A stretch of 12,971 nucleotides of DNA from Bacteroidetes bacterium UBA7692 (GCA_002482725.1 DLGO01000009.1:16363-29333), one strand, 5' to 3'. Shown: positions 6,409 through 12,971, counted from the stretch's first letter. Notes: generated by a model from the sequence alone, not told the origin. Made by a program: numbers and translations.

Positions 6409-6872
6409 TTTCGAACATGTTCAACTACGGCATTATAACTTTAAGTGTCGCATTCAAAACAATACTTCTTGCACTCGTACTGCACATACTATTCTTACCA
6501 CTCATGCTCCACCTCATTCCGCTAAATCAAGGTTCAACCATGGAGGTTGCAGGCATTGGCTTACTGATTCAAATGGTATTTTTTGGAATTATTATGGCCT
6601 GTATTTTTACCATCAGTACAATCATGCTATTCCTTTTCAAAGCTAAACTCTATCGGTACAGCGTGCAGCAGATAACCACCGCCATATTTCCGGTTATTGC
6701 AATTGCCTATATAGCTACATTTTGCTTGACAATCATGCTTTTTGAAAGGCATGAAATCCCATTTGTAATTGTATGCTCTATCCCGCATCTCATAGCAATC
6801 ACAGCCGGAGTATTTCTGCTGGTGCGCGACTGGAAAGCTCTCAGCGAAAGCAATAATCCAATAATTGGATAG
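6405..6872 (+). CDS. Four-helix membrane protein, last gene of the membrane operon
   Basis: Not recognised. The 155 residues contain four hydrophobic stretches, about 8-38, 46-78, 92-113 and 117-140, and very few charged residues until the tail RDWKALSESNN. The start at 6405 overlaps the DUF1361 stop by 4 bases (ATGA); an alternative ATG four codons later (6417) would not change the picture much. The overlap and the shared membrane character suggest it works with, or is assembled with, the DUF1361 protein. It converges with the methyltransferase gene, leaving only 9 bases between stop codons. Confidence 0.78.
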   Translation: MISNMFNYGIITLSVAFKTILLALVLHILFLPLMLHLIPLNQGSTMEVAGIGLLIQMVFFGIIMACIFTISTIMLFLFKAKLYRYSVQQITTAIFPVIAIAYIATFCLTIMLFERHEIPFVIVCSIPHLIAITAGVFLLVRDWKALSESNNPIIG

Positions 6873-6881
6873 TTCCTAAGC

Positions 6882-7490
6882 TTAAACTAACCTCCTGACA
6901 TTCTTGCAATAAAGCTTGTACACTTCGCCATTCATCTTGCTCAGGTGTTCTTCTTCCAATCGTATCTGTACCTGTATCAGCACATACCCCAGCATAAGAA
7001 ATAATAGTGTAAACGCATTGGGTGTAGCAAGGAATAATCCTATCAAACTAACTACCATACCCAGGAATATAGGATTGCGCGAAATACTGAAAAGCCCGGT
7101 TGCTATTAGTTCTGTTTTCACACCTGTATCAATCCCTATTCGCCAGGAATTGCGCATATCATTTTGTGCTTTTATAGTCCATAAAAAGGAGATAGCCATA
7201 AGTACCAATCCGGCATATTGTACAGACCTTACATCCATAGTCTTAAAACTGTAATCAGCAAAACAGCTTTCAGGAAACACTGCATACAGAACAACATAAA
7301 GAAGAATAGCGATAAGAGTATATTTGAAATACCGGCCTACCAATCCGTATGCTGTATCATCTTTGGGTAGCACCAGTGGATTCTTACCAATCCGTTTTGA
7401 TACCAGCCATGTCTTTAGCAAAAATGCAAAGCAAAAATATATGGCCAAGTATATTGGTAATATCAGTTTAAGCAATTGATCAAAAGTCAT
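6882..7490 (-). CDS. Isoprenylcysteine carboxyl methyltransferase-like (ICMT/PEMT family) membrane protein
   Basis: A 202-residue integral membrane protein of the ICMT/PEMT-like group, S-adenosylmethionine-dependent enzymes that methylate membrane-bound or lipid substrates. Hydrophobic helices lie near 7-27, 53-72, 88-106 and 142-175. The C-terminal cofactor-binding signature is clear: LIATGLFSISRNPIFLGMV (128-146, the G-x-F/Y-x-x-x-R-N-P motif), then the paired glutamates in RLEEEHLSKMNGEVYKLYC (177-195) and a final VRRL. Bacteria lack prenylated CaaX proteins, so the true substrate is unknown; members near metal regulators are often found in metal-resistance regions, which is only a hint here. 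It lies downstream of a Fur-family gene in the same direction (48-base gap) and has its own TAGGTTTG -7 element. Confidence 0.85.
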   Translation of the reverse strand: MTFDQLLKLILPIYLAIYFCFAFLLKTWLVSKRIGKNPLVLPKDDTAYGLVGRYFKYTLIAILLYVVLYAVFPESCFADYSFKTMDVRSVQYAGLVLMAISFLWTIKAQNDMRNSWRIGIDTGVKTELIATGLFSISRNPIFLGMVVSLIGLFLATPNAFTLLFLMLGYVLIQVQIRLEEEHLSKMNGEVYKLYCKNVRRLV

Positions 7491-7493
7491 CCT

Positions 7494-7518
7494 GTTTGTA
7501 GTTTAGGATACAAACCTA
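7494..7518 (-). promoter_or_regulatory. Candidate promoter of the methyltransferase gene, with overlapping hairpin
   Basis: On the minus strand TAGGTTTG (7518-7511) matches the -7 consensus TAnnTTTG exactly. TTG triplets lie upstream but with a 15-base instead of 19-20-base spacing. The element overlaps the right arm of an inverted repeat, GTTTGTA (7494-7500) and TACAAAC (7509-7515). The ATG is at 7490, giving a leader of about 15 bases. Confidence 0.4.
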
Positions 7519-7528
7519 CAGCCATAAG

Positions 7529-7549
7529 CAATGCAATGCTATTGCATTG
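7529..7549. promoter_or_regulatory. Perfect 9-3-9 palindrome at the end of the Fur-family gene
   Basis: CAATGCAAT (7529-7537) and ATTGCATTG (7541-7549) are perfectly complementary around GCT. The palindrome covers the last codons and stop of the Fur-family gene and lies 10 bases upstream of the methyltransferase -7 element, at the -33 region. There is no T-run on the minus strand after it, so a terminator is less likely than a protein-binding site. Size and symmetry suit a Fur-family dimer; binding is inferred. Confidence 0.45.
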
Positions 7550-7967
7550 TTGCATCAGGATTGCAGCTATTACACAGGCCGTGCGCATTCAGGCTTATGT
7601 CTTGTATAGTAAAACCGCTTGGCATTTCAACTTTAGGAATTTTAAGTTTGGGCAGGCAAAATGTTTTTTTGCATCCCGTACACCAAAAATGAACATGGGT
7701 ATCTGTATGCCCGTCTTCATTGCAATCTACATCACACAAGGCATATTTGGCAATAGTACCATCTTTAATAGCATGTACCAATCCTTTCTTCTCAAATGTC
7801 TTTATAGTGCGGTAAAGCGTAATTCTGTCCGCGGGCCCAAAATCCTTTTCTAAATTGGTTAGTGTTACAGCAGTTTTTTGCTCAAGCAGAAATTCCAACA
7901 CCAACAGTCGCATTGCCGTTGGTGCGATCTGTTTTGCCTTTAATATAGATTCTACCACATCTGCCAT
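7539..7967 (-). CDS. Fur-family metal-dependent transcriptional regulator
   Basis: A 142-residue Fur-family repressor. The N-terminal winged helix covers about 1-75, with the recognition-helix motif DRITLYRTIKTFEKKGLVH (47-65). The C-terminal dimerisation domain carries the metal sites: HTDTHVHFWCTGCKKTFCL (87-105), with His91 and His93, and a CxxC at 96/99 paired with a second CxxC at 132/135 (LCNSC) as the structural zinc site. Cys78, Cys82 and Cys104 are extra cysteines. The subfamily (Fur, Zur or PerR) cannot be fixed, though the short size and cysteine content lean toward a zinc-type regulator. The ATG at 7967 has TACATTTG, a perfect -7 element, about 20 bases upstream. The following gene on the strand is the ICMT-like methyltransferase, its possible target. 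Confidence 0.9.
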   Translation of the reverse strand: MADVVESILKAKQIAPTAMRLLVLEFLLEQKTAVTLTNLEKDFGPADRITLYRTIKTFEKKGLVHAIKDGTIAKYALCDVDCNEDGHTDTHVHFWCTGCKKTFCLPKLKIPKVEMPSGFTIQDISLNAHGLCNSCNPDATMQ

Positions 7968-7986
7968 AACTTATGCTTTTGTTCCA

Positions 7987-7994
7987 CAAATGTA
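7987..7994 (-). promoter_or_regulatory. -7 element of the Fur-family gene
   Basis: TACATTTG on the minus strand is an exact match to TAnnTTTG and would give a leader of roughly 12 bases to the ATG at 7967. No clear TTG is found at the -33 position. An AT-rich 18-base palindrome (8009-8026) lies just upstream. Confidence 0.5.
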
Positions 7995-8008
7995 AGAACC
8001 ATTATCGC

Positions 8009-8026
8009 ATTTTAATTATTTAAAAT
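8009..8026. promoter_or_regulatory. AT-rich palindrome upstream of the Fur-family gene
   Basis: ATTTTAATTATTTAAAAT is an inverted repeat with a single mismatched pair and covers the expected -33 region of the Fur-family promoter. It could be an autoregulatory operator, but base composition here is so AT-rich that chance symmetry is a real alternative. Confidence 0.25.
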
Positions 8027-8070
8027 ATAATAGAAGTTATGTTCTGAATGTCATATCATACTGATGCCTG

Positions 8071-8099
8071 ATTTTTAACTAGCACACTAGAAATTAAAA
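8071..8099 (-). terminator. Weak terminator-like hairpin after the hydrolase gene
   Basis: CTAG (8079-8082) and CTAG (8087-8090) pair around CACA, flanked by TTTTTAA and TTAAAA that can extend the stem imperfectly. On the minus strand the 3' side continues into TTAAAAAT rather than a T-run, so this is a poor candidate, noted because no other end signal is visible downstream of the stop at 8102. Confidence 0.2.
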
Positions 8100-8101
8100 G
8101 A

Positions 8102-10738
8102 CTACAGACCTTTGGAAATCTTCATACTGAAGCGCCCTGAAGTGTCTGATCCCGATAGTAAATATATTCCGGGAGTAAGTGAAGGCAATTCTACAATAGA
8201 CTTACCATCCATACTCATTATCTTTTTTCCCTCCATGTTGTATAATACTATATCCTTACTATTATCAAAGTGAACCATCATCAGCCTGTCACCTACAAAC
8301 CATGCGCTTCTCATTGCATTACTATTGTAATCGTTTAATCCATTTGGAGCCGTGTATGTAAGAGATTGCGAAGTGCCGTAACAACCATTAGCATCTGTCA
8401 CTACCACACTATACACGCCACTATCATTCACTTCCAGTGTATCACTTGTATTTTGTATCGCCTGTCCATCCTTTGTCCATTCATAAGTTACCCCGGGTGC
8501 GGTACATATAATCTTGTTGCCACTTTGCACTATCACTGGACTTGGGTTTGCAACTACATTTACTATTACAGCGAAAGAATCTCTTGCATCACCGCAGTAT
8601 CCTTTTGCAGTATTGAACACCGTACCACCGGTACTGTTTATATCCACTACCAGAGAGTCCTTGCCATTATCAGACTTCACTATCCAGCCATTAGGTATTA
8701 ACCATTTATACGAAATAGCATCAGTTATCAAGGGAGAAACAAATACAACATCAGTACTTCCTTCACATAGTGTCTTTGTATTTATCAATCCACTATTTCC
8801 AAACTCCGGCAATGAATCTATGCTAACATTAAGTTGAGAAACGGCACTGGTACTACATGAATTAGTTGCCGATACTTCAATAATTCCCGAAGCATTAGCC
8901 TGTGCTATAATAATCGAAGAGCTATCATTCTTCACAACACTCCAGCTAACTGGCAGTTGCCAGTTATAGTGATCCACGCCAGACGTATTCAATACTGAAA
9001 AAGTATCTGTAACACCACTACAAGAAACCCCTCCTGAATTTATAAATACCGGAATTGCGGGTGTAGCATTTGGACTAACATTTACTTGTACCGCAAAACT
9101 ATCTGTTCCTGCACCGCAAAATCCCGAGATGGTAGCATAAGCTGTACCACTATTAGCATCAACATTTACATAAATTGAATCACGGCCATTTCCTGATTGT
9201 ATGCTCCAACCACTTGGCAATATCCAGCTATATTGTATGGCTTCCACCTTATCCGGAGCTGCAAGTAAAATACCAGGTGTATTAGGACAAACAGTAATAG
9301 TATTTGCATTATTCGCACCGAATGCCGGAGCGGATACAACCGTTACAGATTTTGATAAAGTGGAGCTGGCGCCGCAAACATTATTCGCCGCAACAGCTAT
9401 ATTTCCACCCGCACTACCATATCCTACTGTGACCGAGGCAGTACTATCACCACTTATCTTACTCCATCCATTTGGCAACTGCCAGGTATAATAATCAGTT
9501 CCGCTCACCGGATTGACAGAATAAACTGCGTTACCCCCGGATATACAAAGCGTATCTGCACCGGCAGTAAATATAGGAACGGAAGGTATCGTTTTCGCAG
9601 CAACAGAGACACTAACCGCCGGTAACTTACAAGTCCCGTTACCCACGACTACACTATCTATCCCCGCTTGGCCGATTACAAAAGAATCAATAGAAGATGT
9701 ACTCCCACCGTTCCATGAATATTGAAAACCTGATGGCGCCGCTTTTAAAGTTGCAGAGCTACCTGTGCATATAAACTGAGGAGCGGATAGCTGTGCATTG
9801 GATGGAACAACTACATTACAGTTTTGGCGAAAAGAGTCCGGAGCAGCTGTTGTTAACCTTTGCTGAAAACTTGTCCAAGCGCTACAATCAGCTTTCAGGT
9901 AATAATCAAGAAATGGAAAAACGTATCTGTTCACTCTTACAAGTTGAGCAGCTAATGTTAATCCCCCATTCACCTTACACGTAGACTCTCCAAAATTGCA
10001 GGTTGTGCTTGAATTATTGAACTGGCAATGGTAAGCCCCACTAATATATACCTGTGTTTTACAGCTACTTACCAAAAGCGAATCATACATCAGATTCTGA
10101 TTGGTAGCTTGTGGTGCTACACAATCTCTGGTGCCGCTTACTATCAGGTGGGGTTTTGTATTTCGCTTACCGGCGCTCGAAGATTTCGGATTAGTTTCAG
10201 CTGCTGCTAAAGTAAAATAGCAAACTGCTTTTTGGGTAAAAGAGTCTGCTAAAAATGTACAGCCTCCTCCCATTGAATGCCCTCCTATTGCTCCTCTCCC
10301 ATTCAATTTCTGAAAAAATGGTGACGTTGCAGTATCATTAAATCCTATCATTTTATTCAATACCAGCGCCAGGTCTTTGCCAAAATCAATATGCACCGGT
10401 GCTGGTATCGCCCCGCCTTCTGTTCTTGGTAAAGCAACTATATAACCTCTGCTCACCAGCGAGTCTGTCAGTGGCTTGTAAACATCATAGGTCATAACAA
10501 AACCATGACCAAAAACCACCACCGGAAACTTACCATTAGCTACAGCTACATTAACTCCTGCCGTAGTTGCAGGATAGTAAATTTCTGTTTGTATCTGCCT
10601 TCCTGTCCCCCCTCCAGAACCAAAGCCTCCTGTTCTTGCAGGGTCATTAAATGTTATAGTACGGGAACCTACCAAAAACTGGGCAGATACAAATAACAAC
10701 CAGCAAGTACTTAAAACAGTAAGAAAAAGCTTTTTCAT
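8102..10738 (-). CDS. Secreted alpha/beta hydrolase with PKD-like/Ig-like domains and T9SS type A sorting domain
   Basis: An 878-residue exported esterase-like enzyme. Residues 1-19 are a signal peptide (MKKLFLTVLSTCWLLFVSA, then Gln). Residues about 22-307 are an alpha/beta hydrolase of the chlorophyllase/dienelactone/polyester-hydrolase type: oxyanion segment VVVFGHGF (73-80), nucleophile elbow GGHSMGGG with Ser155, acid GTRDCVAP with Asp205, and His237 in GAYHCQF. Cysteines at 206, 226, 238, 247 and 254 may form disulfides. An Ig-like domain (about 313-383) follows, then four PKD-like domains (384-470, 471-559, 560-643, 644-733) with the YxWxLPxxW pattern, another Ig-like domain (734-797), and a type A T9SS sorting domain (about 800-878, SLTPGIYLLSG and final KISKGL). 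It is probably surface-anchored or released to cleave external esters or polyesters; the substrate is unknown. It stands alone, with a terminator beyond its 5' side. Confidence 0.9.
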   Translation of the reverse strand: MKKLFLTVLSTCWLLFVSAQFLVGSRTITFNDPARTGGFGSGGGTGRQIQTEIYYPATTAGVNVAVANGKFPVVVFGHGFVMTYDVYKPLTDSLVSRGYIVALPRTEGGAIPAPVHIDFGKDLALVLNKMIGFNDTATSPFFQKLNGRGAIGGHSMGGGCTFLADSFTQKAVCYFTLAAAETNPKSSSAGKRNTKPHLIVSGTRDCVAPQATNQNLMYDSLLVSSCKTQVYISGAYHCQFNNSSTTCNFGESTCKVNGGLTLAAQLVRVNRYVFPFLDYYLKADCSAWTSFQQRLTTAAPDSFRQNCNVVVPSNAQLSAPQFICTGSSATLKAAPSGFQYSWNGGSTSSIDSFVIGQAGIDSVVVGNGTCKLPAVSVSVAAKTIPSVPIFTAGADTLCISGGNAVYSVNPVSGTDYYTWQLPNGWSKISGDSTASVTVGYGSAGGNIAVAANNVCGASSTLSKSVTVVSAPAFGANNANTITVCPNTPGILLAAPDKVEAIQYSWILPSGWSIQSGNGRDSIYVNVDANSGTAYATISGFCGAGTDSFAVQVNVSPNATPAIPVFINSGGVSCSGVTDTFSVLNTSGVDHYNWQLPVSWSVVKNDSSSIIIAQANASGIIEVSATNSCSTSAVSQLNVSIDSLPEFGNSGLINTKTLCEGSTDVVFVSPLITDAISYKWLIPNGWIVKSDNGKDSLVVDINSTGGTVFNTAKGYCGDARDSFAVIVNVVANPSPVIVQSGNKIICTAPGVTYEWTKDGQAIQNTSDTLEVNDSGVYSVVVTDANGCYGTSQSLTYTAPNGLNDYNSNAMRSAWFVGDRLMMVHFDNSKDIVLYNMEGKKIMSMDGKSIVELPSLTPGIYLLSGSDTSGRFSMKISKGL

Positions 10739-10891
10739 AAGACGGATTCAATCTTTAATTTGCAAAATATTAGAACAAGATTACTAATTTTTATAACAAT
10801 ACAAAATGAGAACGCCCCTATTGCAACTTTCTCCGTTCTAATGAGAATATTAATTTTCCTCTTTCTTTTGAAACAATAGCCCTTCATAACA

Positions 10892-10915
10892 CGTAAACAA
10901 CTTCAGTTGTTTACG
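10892..10915. repeat. Perfect 10-bp stem-loop
   Basis: CGTAAACAAC (10892-10901) and GTTGTTTACG (10906-10915) are fully complementary around a TTCA loop. On the plus strand it is followed by CTTTT, a short T-tract; on the minus strand nothing U-rich follows. It lies just beyond the terminator of the minus-strand SprB-type gene. It could be a weak plus-strand terminator, a backup stop or a protein-binding palindrome. Confidence 0.5.
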
Positions 10916-10923
10916 CTTTTGGC

Positions 10924-10957
10924 AAAAAAAAAGCGCCCCTCGGTCAGAAGGGGCGCT
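10924..10957 (-). terminator. Rho-independent terminator of the SprB-repeat gene
   Basis: On the minus strand AGCGCCCCT (10957-10949) pairs perfectly with AGGGGCGCT (10940-10932) across an 8-base loop, followed at once by nine T residues (10932-10924 read as T). The GC-rich 9-bp stem plus T-tract, 24 bases after the stop codon at 10982, is a textbook intrinsic terminator. Confidence 0.92.
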
Positions 10958-10981
10958 CGTGTCCATATAAAAGGGAGGATC

Positions 10982-12971
10982 TTATCTTATAAGTGTAAAC
11001 TCACCTTGTTTAGTTAGTTTCTCTGTAGTACCGTCATTTGTATTCAAACGCTCGTAAGCTACGAAGTATAGGAATGTTCCGTTTGGCTGGTCTTTGCTGT
11101 CAAATGTACCATTCCAACCCTCTGTTACAATGTTGTGTATTACTTGGCCCCAACGGTTAAATACGCGGAAGTCTGTAATCTTAGTGTCAACATTGTTGAA
11201 TATCGGATAGAACACATCGTTATTACCATCATTGTTAGGCGTAAATACGTTTGGAACGCGTATCTCTGTTCTAACTATTACTGCTATGTCAGCAGTTCTG
11301 AAACAAGCTGAGTTGTTGGCATCCCTTACAGTAACACTGTAGTTGATGTTATGCAATGTAGATGTGCTGTTCACAGCGCACTCATCGCAATTCAGATAGT
11401 CAGGTTTTGAAGATGAAGTCCAGCTGTAGGTAACGTTTCCGCTAGACACCACAGTAGGTGTAAGCTCTTTTGTTTCTTCCATCAATTTGTACAAAGTATC
11501 AGTTGGGAAAGAAACCTGGATTTGAGCAGGCCTTACCACTTCAATTTGTTGGTTCACAACACAACCATTGTCATTTTTAGTAGATATGATGTATGTACCG
11601 TATGTAAGGCTGTCAAAAGTTGAGCTTGCTTGGTAAGTGCCCGAGTTGATAGCATATTCATAAGGTGCATTATCCGGAGTCAATGCAGACAATTCGATTT
11701 TACCATCAGTCAAACCTTCATCGAAGCAGCTTGTAGGAGTAGAGGTAACATTGAATTTATCTTCTTTAGCACCAGGAACTATAAAGCTTGATTTCGCGCT
11801 GCAACCTTTACTATCTGTTACTGATAGGTTATAGGTACCTGCAGCAAGTTCGGTGAACGCTCCGTCAACACGGTTAAGTGGGTTTGAGCTGTTTACCAAT
11901 TCAATAGTAAAGTTGTATGGAGGAGTTCCGCTATTTGCAGTTAGCTGTGCAGTTCCATCTGCTATACCATAACAAATGTTAGGTGTAGGGCTTGAGAAAG
12001 CCTGTATACCTGTTGCAGGTTCGCTAACAGTTACCGTAGCAGAAGCTGAACAACCATTTGCATCTTCAACCAAGACATTGTATGTACCTGCGGCAAGATT
12101 TGTTGCAGTTACTCCTATTTGTACCGGATTTGTATTCCATGTTATAGTACTGGTACCTGATCCACCCACTACTGATACTGTAGCAGAACCATCGGTTCCA
12201 CCTTTACAGTTTACATCAGTTACGCTACCAACTATAGATACAGTGCTTGGCTGTGCTATTGTAGCTGAAGCTGTTGCTGTACATCCTTTGCTATCTGTTA
12301 CTGTTACTGTGTAAGTACCGGCAGAAAGACCTGTTCTGTCCTCAGATACGATACCACCACCCCAGTTATAGGTAGTTGTTCCTGTACCACCTGTCGCTGT
12401 TACATCTATGCTTCCAAGAGTACCTGAACAAGTAACATCAGTTTTGCTTGCTGTTGCTGTCAGTGCAGTTGGATTAGCCAGGGTAAATGATGCAGAAGAA
12501 GTACATCCGTTTGCATCTGTTGCTGTCACAGAGTAGGTACCAGCAACTAGGTTGCTCCTGTCTTCAGTGGTTACTCCGTTATCACCCCATGCGTATGTAA
12601 CTGGAGCAGTAGCTCCGCTTACAGATACATTGATAGCGCCGTTGTTACCATTGTTACAGTTAACATCTGTTGTTGTTCCTGTTACAGTTACAGTTGCTGC
12701 TACTGATTGGATAGCAACTGTGATGGTTGCAGTACATCCGTTTGCATCAGATACATTAAGGGTATAAGATCCAACTGCCAACCCGCTTAGGTCTTCAGTT
12801 TGTGGACCATGAGTCCATATAGTTGTTATTGGATTTGTACCACCTGATACTGTAACATCTATACTACCCGTTGCCGCTGTGCAGCTTACGTCAGCATGTG
12901 TTTCACTCAAAGTAACCGGTGTAGGTTGGTTAAATGTTACGCTGGTTGTTGCTGTACATCCGTTTGCATCT
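10982..12971 (-). CDS. SprB-repeat surface protein with gliding-motility-associated T9SS type B C-terminal domain (5' end outside window)
   Basis: The C-terminal 662 residues of a large cell-surface protein; the frame is open to the right edge, and its N-terminus is missing. The visible part starts inside a SprB-type repeat (DANGCTATTSVTF). It then shows about six repeats with the pattern DVxC...GSIDVTxxGG...YxWxxG...DRxxLxAGTYxVTVTDxxGC, typical of SprB-like adhesins moved along gliding bacteria. Later repeats diverge (SPTPNICYGIADGTAQL, TPTSCFDEGLTDGKIEL). An Ig-like segment with YLNCDECAVNSTSTLHNINY follows. The end is a CHU_C/gliding-motility-associated domain: VPNVFTPNNDGNNDVF, FRVFNRWGQVIHN, GWNGTFDSKDQPNGTFLYFV and terminal QGEFTLIR, the type B signal for T9SS export. 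Likely role is adhesion or polymer contact at the surface. A strong terminator follows. Confidence 0.93.
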   Translation of the reverse strand, partial: DANGCTATTSVTFNQPTPVTLSETHADVSCTAATGSIDVTVSGGTNPITTIWTHGPQTEDLSGLAVGSYTLNVSDANGCTATITVAIQSVAATVTVTGTTTDVNCNNGNNGAINVSVSGATAPVTYAWGDNGVTTEDRSNLVAGTYSVTATDANGCTSSASFTLANPTALTATASKTDVTCSGTLGSIDVTATGGTGTTTYNWGGGIVSEDRTGLSAGTYTVTVTDSKGCTATASATIAQPSTVSIVGSVTDVNCKGGTDGSATVSVVGGSGTSTITWNTNPVQIGVTATNLAAGTYNVLVEDANGCSASATVTVSEPATGIQAFSSPTPNICYGIADGTAQLTANSGTPPYNFTIELVNSSNPLNRVDGAFTELAAGTYNLSVTDSKGCSAKSSFIVPGAKEDKFNVTSTPTSCFDEGLTDGKIELSALTPDNAPYEYAINSGTYQASSTFDSLTYGTYIISTKNDNGCVVNQQIEVVRPAQIQVSFPTDTLYKLMEETKELTPTVVSSGNVTYSWTSSSKPDYLNCDECAVNSTSTLHNINYSVTVRDANNSACFRTADIAVIVRTEIRVPNVFTPNNDGNNDVFYPIFNNVDTKITDFRVFNRWGQVIHNIVTEGWNGTFDSKDQPNGTFLYFVAYERLNTNDGTTEKLTKQGEFTLIR
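12048..12971 (-). repeat. Tandem SprB repeats with 453-bp higher-order period
   Basis: The same segment (plus-strand GTACATCCGTTTGCATCTG and variants, encoding the DANGCT turn) begins at 12048, 12279, 12501, 12732 and 12954. Spacings alternate 231, 222, 231, 222 bases, that is 77- and 74-residue units, so the true repeat is a 453-bp pair. The short units share a CxxxxGSIDVT start, the long ones DVNCxxGxxG. The next variant at 11799 lies 249 bases away and is more diverged. Confidence 0.8.

Larger units (their letters stand above)
10739..10981. other. Intergenic region between the two surface-protein genes
   Basis: These 243 bases hold the hydrolase gene's upstream region (right side of 10738), a perfect hairpin at 10892-10915 and the SprB-type gene's terminator at 10924-10957. 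An AT-rich stretch near 10757-10800 reads ATATTTTG on the minus strand, close to a -7 element, about 30 bases before the hydrolase ATG. No gene-sized frame with family resemblance was found; plus-strand frames starting at 10806 and 10841 end after about 12 codons. Confidence 0.6.

Noticed and set aside
6856..6870. Palindrome ATCCAAT-A-ATTGGAT at the convergent gene ends as a bidirectional terminator
   Set aside because: The loop is only one base unless the stem shortens, it lies inside the coding end, and no T-tract follows on either strand.
8366..10696. Several plus-strand open frames opposite the hydrolase gene
   Set aside because: They lie wholly within a gene with continuous domain structure; their composition follows the reverse complement of Ser/Thr/Val-rich repeats.
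11976..12767. Plus-strand frames opposite the SprB repeats
   Set aside because: They are repetitive translations of the antisense strand of tandem repeats, with no independent support.
12048..12971. Regularly spaced short repeats resembling a CRISPR array
   Set aside because: Repeat spacing is over 200 bases and the units translate into SprB domains, so this is protein-level repetition.

Overview
The window reads as chromosomal DNA of a member of the phylum Bacteroidota, probably a Chitinophagales- or Sphingobacteriales-like gliding bacterium. Three things support this: two surface proteins with type IX secretion (T9SS) C-terminal signals and SprB/PKD-like repeats, promoter-like TAnnTTTG -7 elements, and A-rich gene starts without Shine-Dalgarno sequences. 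No species can be named from the sequence alone. No RNA genes, transposons or CRISPR arrays were seen.

Left part (1-2387): an exported haem catalase, running off the left edge, is transcribed divergently from a LysR regulator that carries the two OxyR redox cysteines at residues 199 and 208. The 92-bp gap between them holds a 30-bp imperfect palindrome, a likely OxyR operator. Convergent to oxyR is a two-gene minus-strand unit, a glyoxalase/VOC protein followed by a RimJ/RimL-type acetyltransferase. The VOC gene has no canonical start codon where its domain begins.

Middle part (2497-6872): a plus-strand cluster made almost only of integral membrane proteins of unknown function. A six-helix membrane protein is followed by a small HTH_34-type winged-helix regulator, then by a 4-TM protein, a large DUF4153/DUF4173-like protein, a DUF1361 protein and another 4-TM protein. 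A 27-bp sequence with a CTTTG-N5-CAAAG palindrome lies just upstream of both halves, with 26 of 27 bases identical between copies. The simplest model is one regulator controlling its own two-gene operon and the following four-gene membrane operon. This is the least described system in the window.

Right part (6882-12971, all minus strand): a Fur-family metalloregulator is followed by an isoprenylcysteine-carboxyl-methyltransferase-like membrane enzyme with its own -7 element and a strong palindrome just upstream. Next comes an 878-residue secreted alpha/beta hydrolase with a Ser-Asp-His triad, four PKD-like domains, an Ig-like domain and a T9SS type A tail. The last gene is the C-terminal two-thirds of a kilobase-scale SprB-repeat surface protein ending in a T9SS type B (CHU_C) domain, followed by a textbook rho-independent terminator. 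It runs off the right edge.
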